DNA from: Apostichopus japonicus
Taxonomy: Eukaryota > Echinodermata > Holothuroidea > Aspidochirotida > Stichopodidae
Direction: 5' to 3'
Assembly (NCBI RefSeq): GCF_037975245.1
Contig: NC_092579.1
Coordinates: 8,214,001 to 8,278,000, forward strand
Length of the DNA: 64,000 bases
Shown: piece after piece, positions 1 through 10,386 of the stretch
Position numbering within the stretch: the first letter of the stretch is position 1
Layout of the letters: each line of letters opens with the position of its first letter
The notes under the pieces: model-generated
Databases searched by the model: none
What the model was told of the DNA's origin: nothing
What the model saw: the letters and a program-made list of their open reading frames with translations, nothing else
Program-made: the position numbers and the translations under genes

Positions 1-62
1 GTGAGATACAATAATTGAATTAGGTAAGTGATTGGAAGTAAAACAGCCAATGTTTGGTTTTT

Positions 63-96
63 GCAGAGCTTTCGAGCAAAACTAGCTCTTCTTCAG
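63..96 (-). ncRNA. Hammerhead-ribozyme-like core in PLE 3' region
   Basis: On the minus strand this reads CTGAAGA, an extra A, a 4-bp helix GAGC/GCTC with a 7-nt loop, then GAAA. That is the CUGANGA-stem II-GAAA core of hammerhead ribozymes, which are known in Penelope-like elements. Stem III, stem I and the cleavage site were not resolved by eye, so activity is not shown. The same arrangement, including the extra A, recurs at 7167-7193 and 8627-8653. Confidence 0.4.
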
Positions 97-243
97 TGCA
101 TGATCACCGAAAGTGACAAGGAGTAGCAGGAATTGAAACTCTTTTATAGAGGAGATGTCGGCATGGTTGTAAGGGCAAAGCGACTTACTGATTTCTGCTG
201 AATTTTTAGAAATTCGGATTATTTTAATCCGCGTCGGATTATT

Positions 244-797
244 TTAATCCGATTCCGTCGTAATTGTAAAGGAATTGTTTTGGTTTATCTGGGACGGCAA
301 ATCGTTTCTGATGTTTAAACCGAATGGTGCCGTGGTCTTTAGGTTTAGTTCCCAGAAATTTTCTTTCGCTCTCCTAGATTTATCTGTCCAAGAATCGTTC
401 TGGTCAATGGCAATAACACGCAAATTCTCAATTGAATGATTTTGGAGATTGAAGTGATTTGCAACAGGTTGGTAGATCTTTTTTGTTTTGATCGCCGATC
501 TATGTTGTGTCATTCTCATTCTAAGAGTGTTTTTTGACTCTCCAATGTATTGTAAGTAACAAATATTGCAGTAGATGAGGTTAATGACATTTTTGGGAAG
601 GCAGTTAATTTTGTGCCGAATTTGGAACGTGCGTTTGGTTTGGTTGCTCTGAAAGGCCCCGGTCGAATCGACAAGTAAGCACGTTTTGCAATTTTGTGTA
701 CAGGGCGATGATCCTGTAGTTTCTGTTATGCTTTCCCCTAATGGGGTGTCATCCCGAAAGGATGCCCGAACTAAGATATCCCGTAGGTTGCTGGGTC

Positions 798-803
<6 letters not shown>
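244..803 (-). pseudogene. PLE polyprotein C-terminus (GIY-YIG endonuclease)
   Basis: Reading the minus strand from about 803 gives one open frame of about 186 codons with no start codon. It begins with the Penelope linker signature NLRDILVR. A Cys-x4-Cys-x2-Cys cluster follows, then a GIY-YIG-type core in which INLIYC, a second Cys and YIGES are readable, with a downstream His-rich TQHRSAI segment. The C-terminal part has the motif ENFWELNLKT followed by PFGLN, typical of PLE endonuclease tails, and ends at a stop at 244-246. In a complete PLE this domain follows the reverse transcriptase and nicks target DNA. Here it is 5'-truncated at a TA microsatellite, so it is a dead fragment although its frame is intact. 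The family assignment is firm; the PLE subfamily was not determined. Confidence 0.75.

Positions 804-842
<39 letters not shown>
801..842. repeat. (TA)n microsatellite at PLE 5' junction
   Basis: Uninterrupted TA dinucleotide tract of about 40 bp directly at the 5' truncation point of the PLE fragment. Confidence 0.95.
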
Positions 843-1106
843 CATATATTAAGGATGCATGTTTGTATGCATTTGTATGTGTGTGGGTGGGTGCCGCTGT
901 TTAAACAGCTGCGTGAGCTGTGTTTAAGATAAAACTGTAAGTTACTGGTGCCCGTGTCGGGACAGGGACGCGATGTGATTGTGTATGTGATATGCAGGTA
1001 AGGGTAGGGGTGGGTGAGAGGGGAAGGGAAGGGACGCCTGTGAAGTGGGTTAGACCATAATTTAAGATTTGTGTTCAATGTTTTTTGTGTGTCGCTTTGT
1101 TAGACA

Positions 1107-1476
1107 CAGTGGCGTAGGAAGGTACTTTTGAGTGGGGGGGCTGAAGACTGATGGCCGGCCTGGGGGAGGGGTCTAAGGGGAGGGGGTGTCCCCCTCCCCT
1201 TTGGAATTTTTTGCATTTCCAGGTGGCCTCAGATGCAATTTGGTGCAATATAGCACACTTCAACACCCACTCCATTTTGTAAACTTAATTTTGTATTTTC
1301 ACCTGGCCTAAGATGCAATTTGGTGCTCCAAATGAGATTTTTTTTCTCATTTGGAAATGAAAAAGGGGTTTTCTGACTTGCGAACTGGGGGGGGGGGGGC
1401 GGAATGATACTTCCGCCCCTCCACATTTTTCACTGGGGGCTGGCGCCCCCCCAGCCCCCCGGTTCCTACGCCCTTG
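1107..1476. mobile_element. hAT-type MITE, copy 1 (370 bp)
   Basis: Non-coding element with terminal inverted repeats CAGTGGCGTAGGAA at the left and CAAGGGCGTAGGAA (reverse complement of the right end). It is flanked by a perfect 8-bp target duplication GTTAGACA at 1099-1106 and 1477-1484. TIRs starting CA and 8-bp duplications are the hallmark of hAT transposons. The interior is G/C-run rich and contains no transposase. A second, inverted, full-length copy sits at 38246-38614. Confidence 0.9.
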
Positions 1477-1930
1477 GTTAGACAGACGTCACGTTGTCGG
1501 ATTTGGGCTTAGAAAGATAGAACAAATAATTTAATAGGATTAGCTGTTCTGTGATGGATTGTCTATTGTGGCAGCGTTGTGATAGATATTTGGGTAGTCT
1601 TGTAGCTCCTCGGTAAAATGAACATGTACGGTGAAATGAACAGGGCCTTTAGGGACAAAGTACATGATATCTTGAATTATACGATATAAGAGGAGAGGAT
1701 GGATCTTGGAAACAGTTTATGTCACCGGGCCCCTTTTTTGCATTATTTATATTTCCTGTGCAGACAACTACCTGACTATATATGTTACATGTTATGAAAA
1801 TGAGGAACAGTTTCCTTATCCCATGTTCCCCTTTGCCTTCTGTTATCTATAGAGCCCCCTCATTGATCACAGTCCCTGCTCTGTAGCCCTCTTGCCCCGC
1901 CCGCCCCGCCCCCCATCTCGTCAGGCTTGG
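1477..1930. other. No gene seen; upstream region of receptor gene A
   Basis: No coding exon or recognised repeat. The last 80 bases are C-rich and lead into a TATA box. Confidence 0.5.
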
Positions 1931-1938
1931 TATAAAAG
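1931..1938 (+). promoter_or_regulatory. TATA box, candidate promoter of receptor gene A
   Basis: TATAAAAG on the plus strand lies about 308 bp before the ATG of the candidate first exon at 2246, after a C-rich stretch. It is outside the duplicated segment, which begins at about 2087, so the second receptor gene does not have it. Promoter function is inferred. Confidence 0.4.
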
Positions 1939-2245
1939 ACGCCCAAGACTGCCCCAAACCCAAACGCCCACTATATACGCCGGATATTATCTCAGTGTGT
2001 TATTGGTTGCAAAAACCTAATCAAAACATCGTTGCTTGATGTTTGATGTTATAGTATTAATCAATCAGTTGGCTGTGCTTAAAAGAGGAAACGACTTCCT
2101 TGTCTCTTGGCGTAAACAATTTTTTTGTATCATTCGGCCTGCTTCGCTCATAGAAGTAACATATATTGTCTATATATGCACACTCAAACTTTCTCATCTT
2201 TAGCTTAGTGGAAACGTGAAAGGAATTATATAACGCCTTGTACGG

Positions 2246-2651
2246 ATGGCGACTACCAAGTATAACTCTATATGTATTTCTACTGAAAAAGTTACGCCTT
2301 CCGCCAAAAAGTTTCCTGTGGCTTTTTGGCTGATCGTTAAAGGCCTTTGGCTGTTCCATTACAAATCGGTCGTTCAAGACAGAAAATGCTTTAAATGTAG
2401 CGTCCATAAATTGATGAGGAACAGGAAAGAGTGCCTCCAACCAGACGGCCCACCAAGGACCAAGGTTGAAGTGATTGATTCGTTGCTTCTGTCTTACGAT
2501 AGAAACGACGACAAACGGTTTCGGAAGGAAGAGGCCAAATCGAATCTATCTGTAAATATTCAAGATGGCGATTGTGAGGTCTGTGAGGTCTGTGATACTG
2601 AGTGGTGGGATTATTTTGGCAGGACCTGTAGATATACGGAAGAAGACATCG
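2246..2651 (+). CDS. Gustatory receptor-like gene A, candidate exon 1
   Basis: Open frame from ATG for 135 codons plus one base, ending at a strong donor (TCG|GTGAGT). The phase-1 end fits the exon at 10387, whose only open frame needs two starting bases to complete a codon. Residues about 23-43 contain FWLIVKGLWLF, resembling the N-terminal hydrophobic 'GLF/GLW' segment of insect chemoreceptor-superfamily proteins. The rest is hydrophilic and ends in an unusual Cys cluster (CEVCEVCD), partly made by a direct repeat of GAGGTCTGT. I infer this to be the N-terminal exon because of the donor, the phase match and its conservation in both segment copies. The 7.7 kb intron it implies is long and filled with retroelements, and further exons could lie in it. 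Copy B differs at two residues here (C/R and Q/R). Confidence 0.45.
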
Positions 2652-4374
2652 GTGAGTAATGTCAGTGGTTCAAATACTGCGACAGGTGATATAGTCTGAT
2701 AACGTAATGTACTCGTAATTATGTACCATAAAAACATCTCTCTCGAGAGAGAGAAAAACACACCAGAAGAAGATCATGGATTTATGGCAAGTACGGTACG
2801 GCCGGGGATTGGGTGCACAAAAAAAAAAGTCACAGAAATGACGAAAACAACTGTGAAAGGATGTTATAGCCTATGGTGTGATGATCTCCCAAACGCCTAT
2901 ATACTAAAAACTGAAACAATAACATTTCTGAAAGGAAGGAATTTGGAAGAAAGAAAGAAAGAAAATAGGACTCGAAGCTTTCCAACTAAATATTTGTGTT
3001 CAGGTAATATTAGCATGTTAAATATCTGGGCGACAAGACTTTGATAATCAAATTGATCAATAAGCCCTACTCGTACAGTAATCTTCATTTTTTCTTGAAA
3101 AATAAATTATCTCGGAAACTCGGAAACTCTTTTAACCAGTAGTGGTAATTTTAGCGCTTATGGTCGGTATTAAACTGTAAATCATTGTTATTGAAATTTT
3201 ATATAAACTGTTCCTACATGGACAAGCGTATATACACGCTGCCTTTGAAAATCTAACAATACTTCTGCAGTCGTTATACATAACCGTATAATAGCAATAA
3301 GCGGTTCAAGCGATGTCAGTGACACATGGCACCTAGGATTGGTTCATACATTTTGAGCCAACGTATCACAACTGCTAGTCACATTTCTGCACGAAAATAA
3401 TTGGATGGTTCTAACATGGCTTATGCCTAAAGTTTGTTTTAGTTTACTACTAACAACTGGTTTTTCTAATTGAAAACTTGACAGCTGTACTTCATATCCA
3501 GATTATGACGGTGCCCTTTTCTCTAAAGTGACACCATTATGGTTTTAGTAAAGGCCCAGCTCTCTTTCTTGGACCGGGCCAGCATTATTCCATTGGTCGT
3601 GAATTATCAAAGGGGCCGGGGGGGGGGGAGGGGGTGTTGAGAGACCAGTTCTCATAAAACGGCACCGACCGAGGAGCTAACGACTTCATCGAGTTAGTAT
3701 TAGAACTTCAAGCATTGAATACATTTCAAGATATTACTAGCTTGAAACGTTGCAAGTTATGAAACATAACCTGAGCCCAACACATTTTCTCCTTGTTAGA
3801 TTATATAACAGTCATGTCCATCTAAAGTAAAGATCCTTTATTGTAATAAAGAAATATGGGATTGTAATCCCTTGTTCATATCATTGTCTAATAATAACGG
3901 TAAGGCAGAACAGAACAGTTCCGTTTATATTTTTGTACAACCATACCACGCAATACACTCTGTACTAGCCTTTACATGAGTTACTGGAAGAATTCACAAA
4001 CAATGGCATTTTATTTCGTGTCTTCAATATTTTATGGATATAGTAAAAGTTATCAATTATTGATTGCTCTTCTGTTGATATCTTCTGTTTTGAATACTTT
4101 CCAAACAATTAACAATACAAACAGATTGAAAATGAAACTGAATTGTATTACTTTTAGGTCAGTAGGTTATATTCACCAGAGAGCACAATAAACAGAAAAC
4201 TGAGTTACCATCAAGCACGACAAAAGCAAGTGTGTCTTTTCCCGATTTCTTCAAGCCTCTGTTATATAACCTGGCTATGTATGAGGATGCGGGAAGAGGG
4301 GCGGGGAGGGGGGGGGGAACTCCCCACAAAATATGACACGTGAAATGGTGAATATATAGATTATATTTTCATTT
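2652..4374. other. Receptor A intron 1, first part; nothing recognised
   Basis: No supported exon or named repeat. A short palindrome of CTCTCTCGAGAGAG lies near 2740. A 71-codon hydrophobic frame at 3976 was considered as an exon and rejected on phase. Confidence 0.5.
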
Positions 4375-6295
4375 ATACATATATATTTGTATATTTGTAT
4401 TTGTATATTTATTTGTTTCATCACAATTTAGAGTGTGACGGGAAGTCTCATATAAAGCCTGTAAGGCTTAACAAAGTAGGAGACTCCCCAAAAAGAAAAA
4501 AGAAAGAAAAACTTAAGAATAGAAAAAGAAAAGTTAATAGTAGCATCTACAATGATGAAATAATCGAATTGTCTCTACTTGAAATTAATAATGTTAATAA
4601 GCAAACCTAACAATCTTTATAATGATCTTAATCGCAAACACACACAAGAATAAATCCATCAATAGTGAGAAATAATTACAGTTTGGAGATTCCTTTTGAA
4701 TACAGACTAAGAAGGCTTATTCTTAACATTATCCTGGAGATTATTCCACGTTTTTATAGCACGAATACGAGGGTTAAAAGAACTTAAAGTACTTCGTTGG
4801 GATAAAACATGGGCGTTATTACAATGGCGTGTTTGATGGTTGTGGATTAGTCTATTACTATATATAAAATCTTTAAAAGCCTCGGGTAGCAATCCATTCC
4901 ATGCTTTATATGCAAATGTTGCAAGCTGGACTCTTATAATATCATTTAGTTTTAATAAATTTAATCTTTTGTATAATGGGCTAGTATGATCACGTGGTGC
5001 AGCATGTGATATATGGCGGATAGCTCTCTTCTGGAGGACACATAGGTGATTAAGATTTGTAGAATAGGTTCCTGACCAAATAGTCGTGCAATAAGTTAAT
5101 TGGTGTAAAATCAGAGTTATATAGAGTGTTCTGAGTACATTTGGAGGTAAATAATGTTTTAATTTGCATATAATACCAGTATTTCTAGCCACTCTGTTAC
5201 AGACTGCTGATATGTGATCACGCCACGAAAGTTTATTGTCTATGTGTACACCCAAGAACTTAGTAGTGTTAACCCGATTAATAATTTTATCATTCATGGT
5301 AATATTGTGATCCCATCTGAATGAGTGACTAGCATTAAACACCATATAATTAGTTTTTTTCTATATTAAGAGATAATTTGTTTGCTGCAAACCAGCTGGA
5401 AAATTTAGTTATAAGAAACAGTTTTATGTGATGAGAGTCGATTTTGGGAATCGAAGAAAATATTTGTGTCGTCGGCAAATAATATTGTTTTAGCAATATC
5501 GGAGACATTAACGATATCATTGACATAAATTATAAATAGTAATGGACCTAGTATAGAACCCTGAGGAACTCCGCAAGCGATTTTAGCAAGTTCAGATTTA
5601 GAATTTTTATATAAAGTGTACTGGTATCTATTTGAAAGATAACTATCTAGCCAATTTAGGGTTGTTCCTCTGATACCATAAAAAAAACCCATTTACTTAG
5701 TAATATTTTGTGAGTGATGGTGTCAAAAGCTTTGGATAGGTCGAGAAATACGCCTACACAGGTATTATTCTTATCAAGACTATTATAAATATTGTTGACT
5801 GCATCTGCTAAAGCTAATTCTGTAGAATGGTCAGGACGAAATCCGTACTGCTCGTTATTAAGAACATTATATTTACATAGAAAACTGTATATACGATTAA
5901 ACATTAATCGTTCAATGATTTTTGAAAAGACTGACAATAAAGATATAGGGCGGTAATTCTCAAAATGACTGGGGTCTCCTTTTTTAAAGATTGGTTTTAC
6001 CTTTGCTATTTTAAGCTTATCCGGAAAAATGCCGGTGTTAAAAGAAATATTGCAGAGATGAGTTAAAGGCTTTACAATGTATGGGATAACTTGTTTGATA
6101 ATACATGGCTTAAAGTCATCATAGTCTGCTGCTTTGTTTGGTCTCACATTTCTGTGAGCAACTTTTAAAACTTCTTCTACTGTTACTGGATATGTTAATA
6201 TGGAATGGCATACCTTGTCATTATTATGTAAAAAATGTTCCGCTTTTAGTTTAATATTAATCTTACTAGCGAGGTTATAACCAAGATTTACAAAG

Positions 6296-6296
<1 letters not shown>
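4375..6296 (-). mobile_element. 5'-truncated non-LTR retrotransposon (Jockey/CR1-like), copy 1
   Basis: Minus-strand LINE fragment. Reverse-transcriptase motifs appear in order: FKKGDPSHFENYRPISLLSV, YGFRPDHST, VFLDLSKAFDTI, GVPQGSILGPLLFIIYVNDI and FADDTNIF (the YADD-type catalytic box). A C-terminal region with WRDHI and LYITLILHQLTYCTTIW follows. The frame is broken near 5690 and 5400, and an 8-bp deletion at about 5415 distinguishes it from the copy at 20.3 kb. The 5' end stops at a (TA)n tract inside the region between endonuclease and RT, so the endonuclease is lost. The 3' end on the low-coordinate side has a tail built from ATACAAAT-like units. It was inserted before the segmental duplication because both copies share the insertion site and truncation. 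Jockey versus CR1 placement needs a tree. Confidence 0.85.

Positions 6297-6320
<24 letters not shown>
6297..6320. repeat. (TA)n at LINE 5' junction, short allele
   Basis: About 24 bp of TA at the LINE truncation point. The paralogous site at 22203-22433 has expanded to about 230 bp with an internal (TG)n block. Confidence 0.9.
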
Positions 6321-6326
<6 letters not shown>

Positions 6327-6942
6327 TAATGAATTTACTGAAGTTAAAAAACATTGAAGCTCTTAAAGTGACCACCAAAAATGGTATTGGTTTCAGTGTC
6401 AAACACTGTTAACATTCTATACCTAATTGAAAAGTATAAAAGGAAGGTTTCATATATTCCATTGGCACTGTGACATCATATAGATTCACAAGATGACAGC
6501 ACCAAGCACGAGCTTTTAACGAACTATAATATCTCCCAAAGGGAGCATCCTTAATAAATCAAATAAACAAAAGAATGATGATAATTAGAGGGTTGCAAAC
6601 CTTTAATTCTGACGTCATCGTCTTTGAAACGGACAATAGTTGGCGTTTTTTAATATCTAACCGGTAAAACAATGTTGTTTTCAGGAAAGCAAAACAAATT
6701 TCGTTAATTAGACTCACGTAAGGTTAATGATCATATCGTATTTCCGCGAACCTCCCTCAAATAACTAATGTCTACATCGCTATCACATGCACAAACAGCT
6801 CAAGAAATACAAAAAAAATATTTGTTTGTTTTTTTCTGTAAGTAGATAAGTTAATGACGCTCTTAATTCTCTGAAATGTGTGATTTCCTTGTAACCTCGT
6901 TCCTGAATTCGATCACTTGATACAATGACACTATAATAATAA

Positions 6943-6947
6943 ATATA

Positions 6948-6979
<32 letters not shown>

Positions 6980-7055
6980 ATATATATATAATATATATAT
7001 AATATATATATATATATTTATATATATATATATATATATATAAATATATAATATA
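6943..7055. repeat. (TA)n-rich tract, left border of PLE cassette
   Basis: Imperfect TA microsatellite with TATG interruptions. In copy 2 the matching tract (23040-23263) runs straight through without the PLE. Confidence 0.9.
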
Positions 7056-8182
7056 ACGAAAATCCACGTTTACTCCAAAAGAAAATATTATTAGAGAAAA
7101 CCAGAGAAATAAGATATGACTCATAATTGACAAATAAGGAGTAAGTTTTAGAAAATATATTGGAATTTTCGGTCCCCCTGGGACCTTCGTCAGCAATACT
7201 TGGCAGTCGAATGAGAAGTACAAAATGTGACACAATGAAAGTATGACGCTAGACAAGTGTAAGTTGCAATGATGGAATTAAAACCAAATAAACCATGACT
7301 ATACAGGAAGCGGATTAAGGAGCAAAGAACGGATTACATATGCTTGTAGAACTGGTAGTTGTTAAGGGGTCCCAAGTCTTTGTTGAGGCCGGTGATGTGA
7401 GACTTAATACGAAAGATCCAATCGATTTCTTTACGTTCAGTAGTTGATTTGAAGTTCGAGGCAATTAAAATACATTTTAGGTTTTTTAGAGAATGACCAT
7501 AAAGATTGAAATGTTCGGACACTGGGAATCCTGCAAAATTATCACGAATAGATTTTTTGTGATTATTAAAACGTAAGCTGAATCGGGAGCCTGTTTCACC
7601 TACATAATTGCCCTCTTTGCAAAGTACACAATAGAAAATGTAAATAACATTAATAGAATCACAAGAGAGGGAAGGGGGTCTAAGACTAAAGTCAACATTG
7701 GGAATCTTGACCACGGTGCCTGGGGTAATATGGGGGCATATTTGGCATCTAGGTTTACCGCAAGGAAAATTGCCTGCGGAGGTGGAAACTGAGCGGGGGA
7801 GTCTGGAGGAAGTGAGAAGAAATTTAAGGTTGGGGGGTTGACGAAATGCTAGCATGGGGGGTACCTTAAACGATTCTCCTACAGACTGATCGTCTTGAAA
7901 TACAGCTAATTCCTGTTTGATGGAGCGAATGAAAGATTTGATGAGGGGGTTGTAACTGGTAACGAACGGAATGCGTGTGTTGGGACTTTTAGACTTGTAT
8001 TTTAATAAGTCCTCACGGCTCAACTTGTCGGCCCTGGAAATACGCTGTCTAATTAAGTGAAGGGGTATCCGACGTTCAAGAAATAACCAGTTAATATGAA
8101 TACCTGGTGTTTAAAATCACATGGGTTGGAGCAAATGCGTTTAAGTCTAAGGCATTGGCTGTAAACAATAGAACTCTTTCTA
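7056..8182 (-). mobile_element. Penelope-like element fragment, minus arm
   Basis: Minus-strand PLE fragment covering the C-terminal RT/linker region, the GIY-YIG domain and the 3' tail. Readable features are the linker RLKRICSNPCDFKHQ, a frameshift near 8100, RRIPLHLI, a Cys cluster (CGKPRCQIC) and INVIYIFYC..C with YVGETGSR, followed by RFNNHKKS. This is a different PLE family from the fragment at 60-803. The open part spans 7334-8023 and beyond. The fragment is absent from the paralogous position in copy 2, so it arrived after the duplication. Confidence 0.8.
7167..7193 (-). ncRNA. Hammerhead-ribozyme-like core, PLE minus arm
   Basis: Minus strand reads CTGACGA, an extra A, a 6-bp GGTCCC/GGGACC helix with a 3-nt loop, then GAAA. 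It sits about 140-170 bp downstream of the PLE coding end, the region where PLE ribozymes are known. Confidence 0.5.
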
Positions 8183-8727
8183 TTGTGTACTTTGCAAAGA
8201 GGGCAATTATGTAGGTGAAACAGGCTCCCGATTCCGCTTACGTTTTAATAATCACAAAAAATCTATTCGTGATAATTTTGCAGGATTCCCAGTGTCCGAA
8301 CATTTCAATCTTCATGGTCATTCTCTAAAAAACCTAAAATGTATTTTAATTGCCTCGAACTTCAAATCAACTACTGAACGTAAACGTAAAGAAATCGATT
8401 GGATCTTTCGTATTAAGTCTCACATCACCGGCCTCAACAAAGACTTGGGACCCCTTAACAACTACCAGTTCTACAAGCATATGTAATCCGTTCTTTGCTC
8501 CTTAATCCGCTTCCTGTATAGTCATGGTTTATTTGGTTTTAATTCCATCATTGCAACTTACACTTGTCTAGCGTCAAACTTTCATTGTGTCACATTTTGT
8601 ACTTCTCATTCGACTGCCAAGTATTGCTGACGAAGGTCCCAGGGGGACCGAAAATTCCAATATATTTTCTAAAACTTACTCCTTATTTGTCAATTATGAG
8701 TCATATCTTATTTCTCTGGTTTTCTCT

Positions 8728-8735
<8 letters not shown>
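8183..8735 (+). mobile_element. Inverted PLE fragment, plus arm of a fold-back
   Basis: Near-identical inverted copy of 7060-7636. It begins inside the GIY-YIG coding region (CTTTGCAAAGAGG) and runs to the same 3' terminus, which again abuts a (TA)n tract. It differs from the minus arm by a 6-bp CGTAAA duplication in the coding part (8376-8390). The two arms point away from each other, with both 3' ends outermost, so the cassette is an inverted repeat. This fits an aberrant, twin-priming-like or inverted-dimer insertion. Confidence 0.8.
8627..8653 (+). ncRNA. Hammerhead-ribozyme-like core, PLE plus arm
   Basis: Plus-strand counterpart of 7167-7193: CTGACGA, extra A, GGTCCC/GGGACC helix, GAAA. 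It is identical in core and helix. Confidence 0.5.

Positions 8736-8783
<48 letters not shown>
8732..8783. repeat. (TA)n, right border of PLE cassette
   Basis: Pure TA tract where the plus-arm PLE 3' end stops. Single-copy sequence resumes at CCTGGGTAATCTG in both segment copies. Confidence 0.95.
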
Positions 8784-8785
<2 letters not shown>

Positions 8786-8967
8786 TGGGTAATCTGTCTG
8801 ACCATAATAAGAAAGCTTGAAGGGAGTCGCATTGATCCTTAAAGTACGTTCACACTGTCATGGTCTCAATAGGGATATGGCTTTTCTTTCCGGGTTCAAG
8901 CACTTTGAGCAGTCCGGGGGCTTACGATACACTAACGTGATTTCAATCACTCTTTTTACACGTGACG

Positions 8968-8970
<3 letters not shown>

Positions 8971-9058
<88 letters not shown>
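8971..9058. repeat. (TA)n microsatellite
   Basis: About 88 bp of pure TA. The paralogous tract is 23453-23578, about 126 bp. Confidence 0.95.
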
Positions 9059-9061
<3 letters not shown>

Positions 9062-10100
9062 ACGTGAAGAATACCAACAAGAATAAATAGAAAATGTGCA
9101 TATAACGGTAAAATGAGGCTAATATTAAGTTTTTAAAAAAAAAGATCCTTGTGTAAAGTTCCCAAGTTACGTTAAACGCGAGCGAAAGCAATAATTTTTT
9201 GGCTCAAAATAAGGATATGCATATTTGTGTTTCGGTTGTTTTTGTTCTGATCTCATTATTACTCATATGTTGACAGAAACGCATAAGAGTCAAATTATAT
9301 CAATTAACCCACGTGAAAATGAGGTTTAAATAAGTCCAGAATTATGCCTAGCTAACCACCGACGCAATGTTAGAGCAAACATAAACATAAAGAATGTATA
9401 CACCACTAGCATGCATGCATGGACAAAATCCGAATTTGTATCATAAGTTCTCAGTTAGATGCCTCTTACATCAAACCCATCGTTTAGCTGAAACAAAATA
9501 TGTTGCATACTAGTGTGTGTAATAACCTGAGGGATGGGGGGGGGGTGGAGGGGTGAAATGCACGTGGTAACACAATGCCATGAATTGATTTACCATTTCG
9601 GGGGTCGCATGGTAAAGAAAAAAGTATATATGTGTATATTATTGTTATCGCAAACAGGAAGCCGATCGATATCAAACGTTGGCTAGTGGATGTATAGCCT
9701 ATACCTGGGTATTGGAATTCTAGCCACCGTGAGTGATGACGTCATAACGTCCGCCGTCAAAGCTCAAATAGCCACATCGTGCCGGATGAGATATGCAAGG
9801 CTAGAAGGATTGCCAATCATATTCATATTACTATTATCTTAAAGCAGTTATTTGGGTTGGTTTTGATACTTTCCCGAAACCATTTGTTATTATAAGATCG
9901 CACTCACAATGTAGTTCTATACTAAATGAAGAAACCTAAAATGTTTGAAATCTATGACATTAATTTGTAATGTGCTTTTCTGGCGAGGATAGGCTGAGAA
10001 TCCAAAGTAGTATCACTAAATTATTCGCTGTTGTGTTGGTACGGTGGGAAATTTATGGTCGTCTAACGTTGCATCATTTCCAAGCTTCTTAGTGGAATGT
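9059..10100. other. Receptor A intron 1, last part; nothing recognised
   Basis: No exon found. A G-run lies at 9537-9550. In copy 2 this interval carries the 1.1 kb inverted-repeat insertion at 23977-25057. Confidence 0.5.
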
Positions 10101-10350
10101 TGCTCGTGGAGTGTTAGCTCAGTGGTTAACGCCGGTGCCTTCCAATCATAAGGTCCCCGGTTCGAGTGACTCCAAGATTAATGTATGTCGTCCAGTTACA
10201 GAGTTGTTGACAATTGACAATTCATAATCACGGACGTTAAATATGAATGTAAGAGACTGACTTCGGTCAGCTTGCGGCTTTGATAAGCCAACGAGGCTTC
10301 TTCGCGAGCTCCTGCTTGCAGGAGGGTCTAAAATAAAAATAAAACAAAAA
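10101..10350 (+). mobile_element. tRNA-derived SINE, family 1, copy a
   Basis: The head has a pol III A box (TTAGCTCAGTGG), an anticodon-arm-like CCTTCCAATCATAAGG and a B box (GGTTCGAGT), resembling tRNA-Gly(TCC). A tRNA-unrelated body of about 150 bp ends in a CTCCTGCTTGCAGGAG hairpin and an A-rich tail. Copies lie at 25794-26043 (duplicated) and 45246-45499. The tail ends about 35 bp before the receptor exon 2 acceptor. Confidence 0.8.
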
Positions 10351-10386
10351 GGTGCAAGCGGTTATACGTTTGGATTCTCTCAACAG

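Larger units (their letters stand above)
60..803 (-). mobile_element. Penelope-like element, 3' fragment
   Basis: This is the 3' part of a Penelope-like retroelement on the minus strand. It covers the linker, the GIY-YIG endonuclease domain and a 3' non-coding tail with a hammerhead-like core. Its 5' end abuts a (TA)n tract at about 801. The 3' limit is uncertain and may lie before the window start. The reverse transcriptase domain is absent. Confidence 0.75.

Noticed and set aside
2057-2440. 127-codon frame antisense to receptor exon 1 (also 17995-18315)
   Set aside because: The sense frame has a strong donor and a phase-compatible partner exon. The antisense frame has neither, and its end differs between copies.
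3976-4191. 71-codon hydrophobic frame conserved in both segment copies, considered as an additional receptor exon (also 19882-20097)
   Set aside because: The only nearby acceptor would leave it in a phase incompatible with the exon at 2246. Conservation between recent duplicates is not evidence of coding.
8817-9086. Frame at 8817 and its paralogue at 23297 as a gene
   Set aside because: About 50 codons of unremarkable sequence running into (TA)n, with no start context or motif.
8943-9191. Frames rich in alternating Tyr-Ile at every TA tract
   Set aside because: They are direct translations of (TA)n microsatellites.
10101-10190. Functional tRNA gene
   Set aside because: A and B boxes are present but acceptor-stem pairing is absent and the head continues into a SINE body. 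Three copies share that body.
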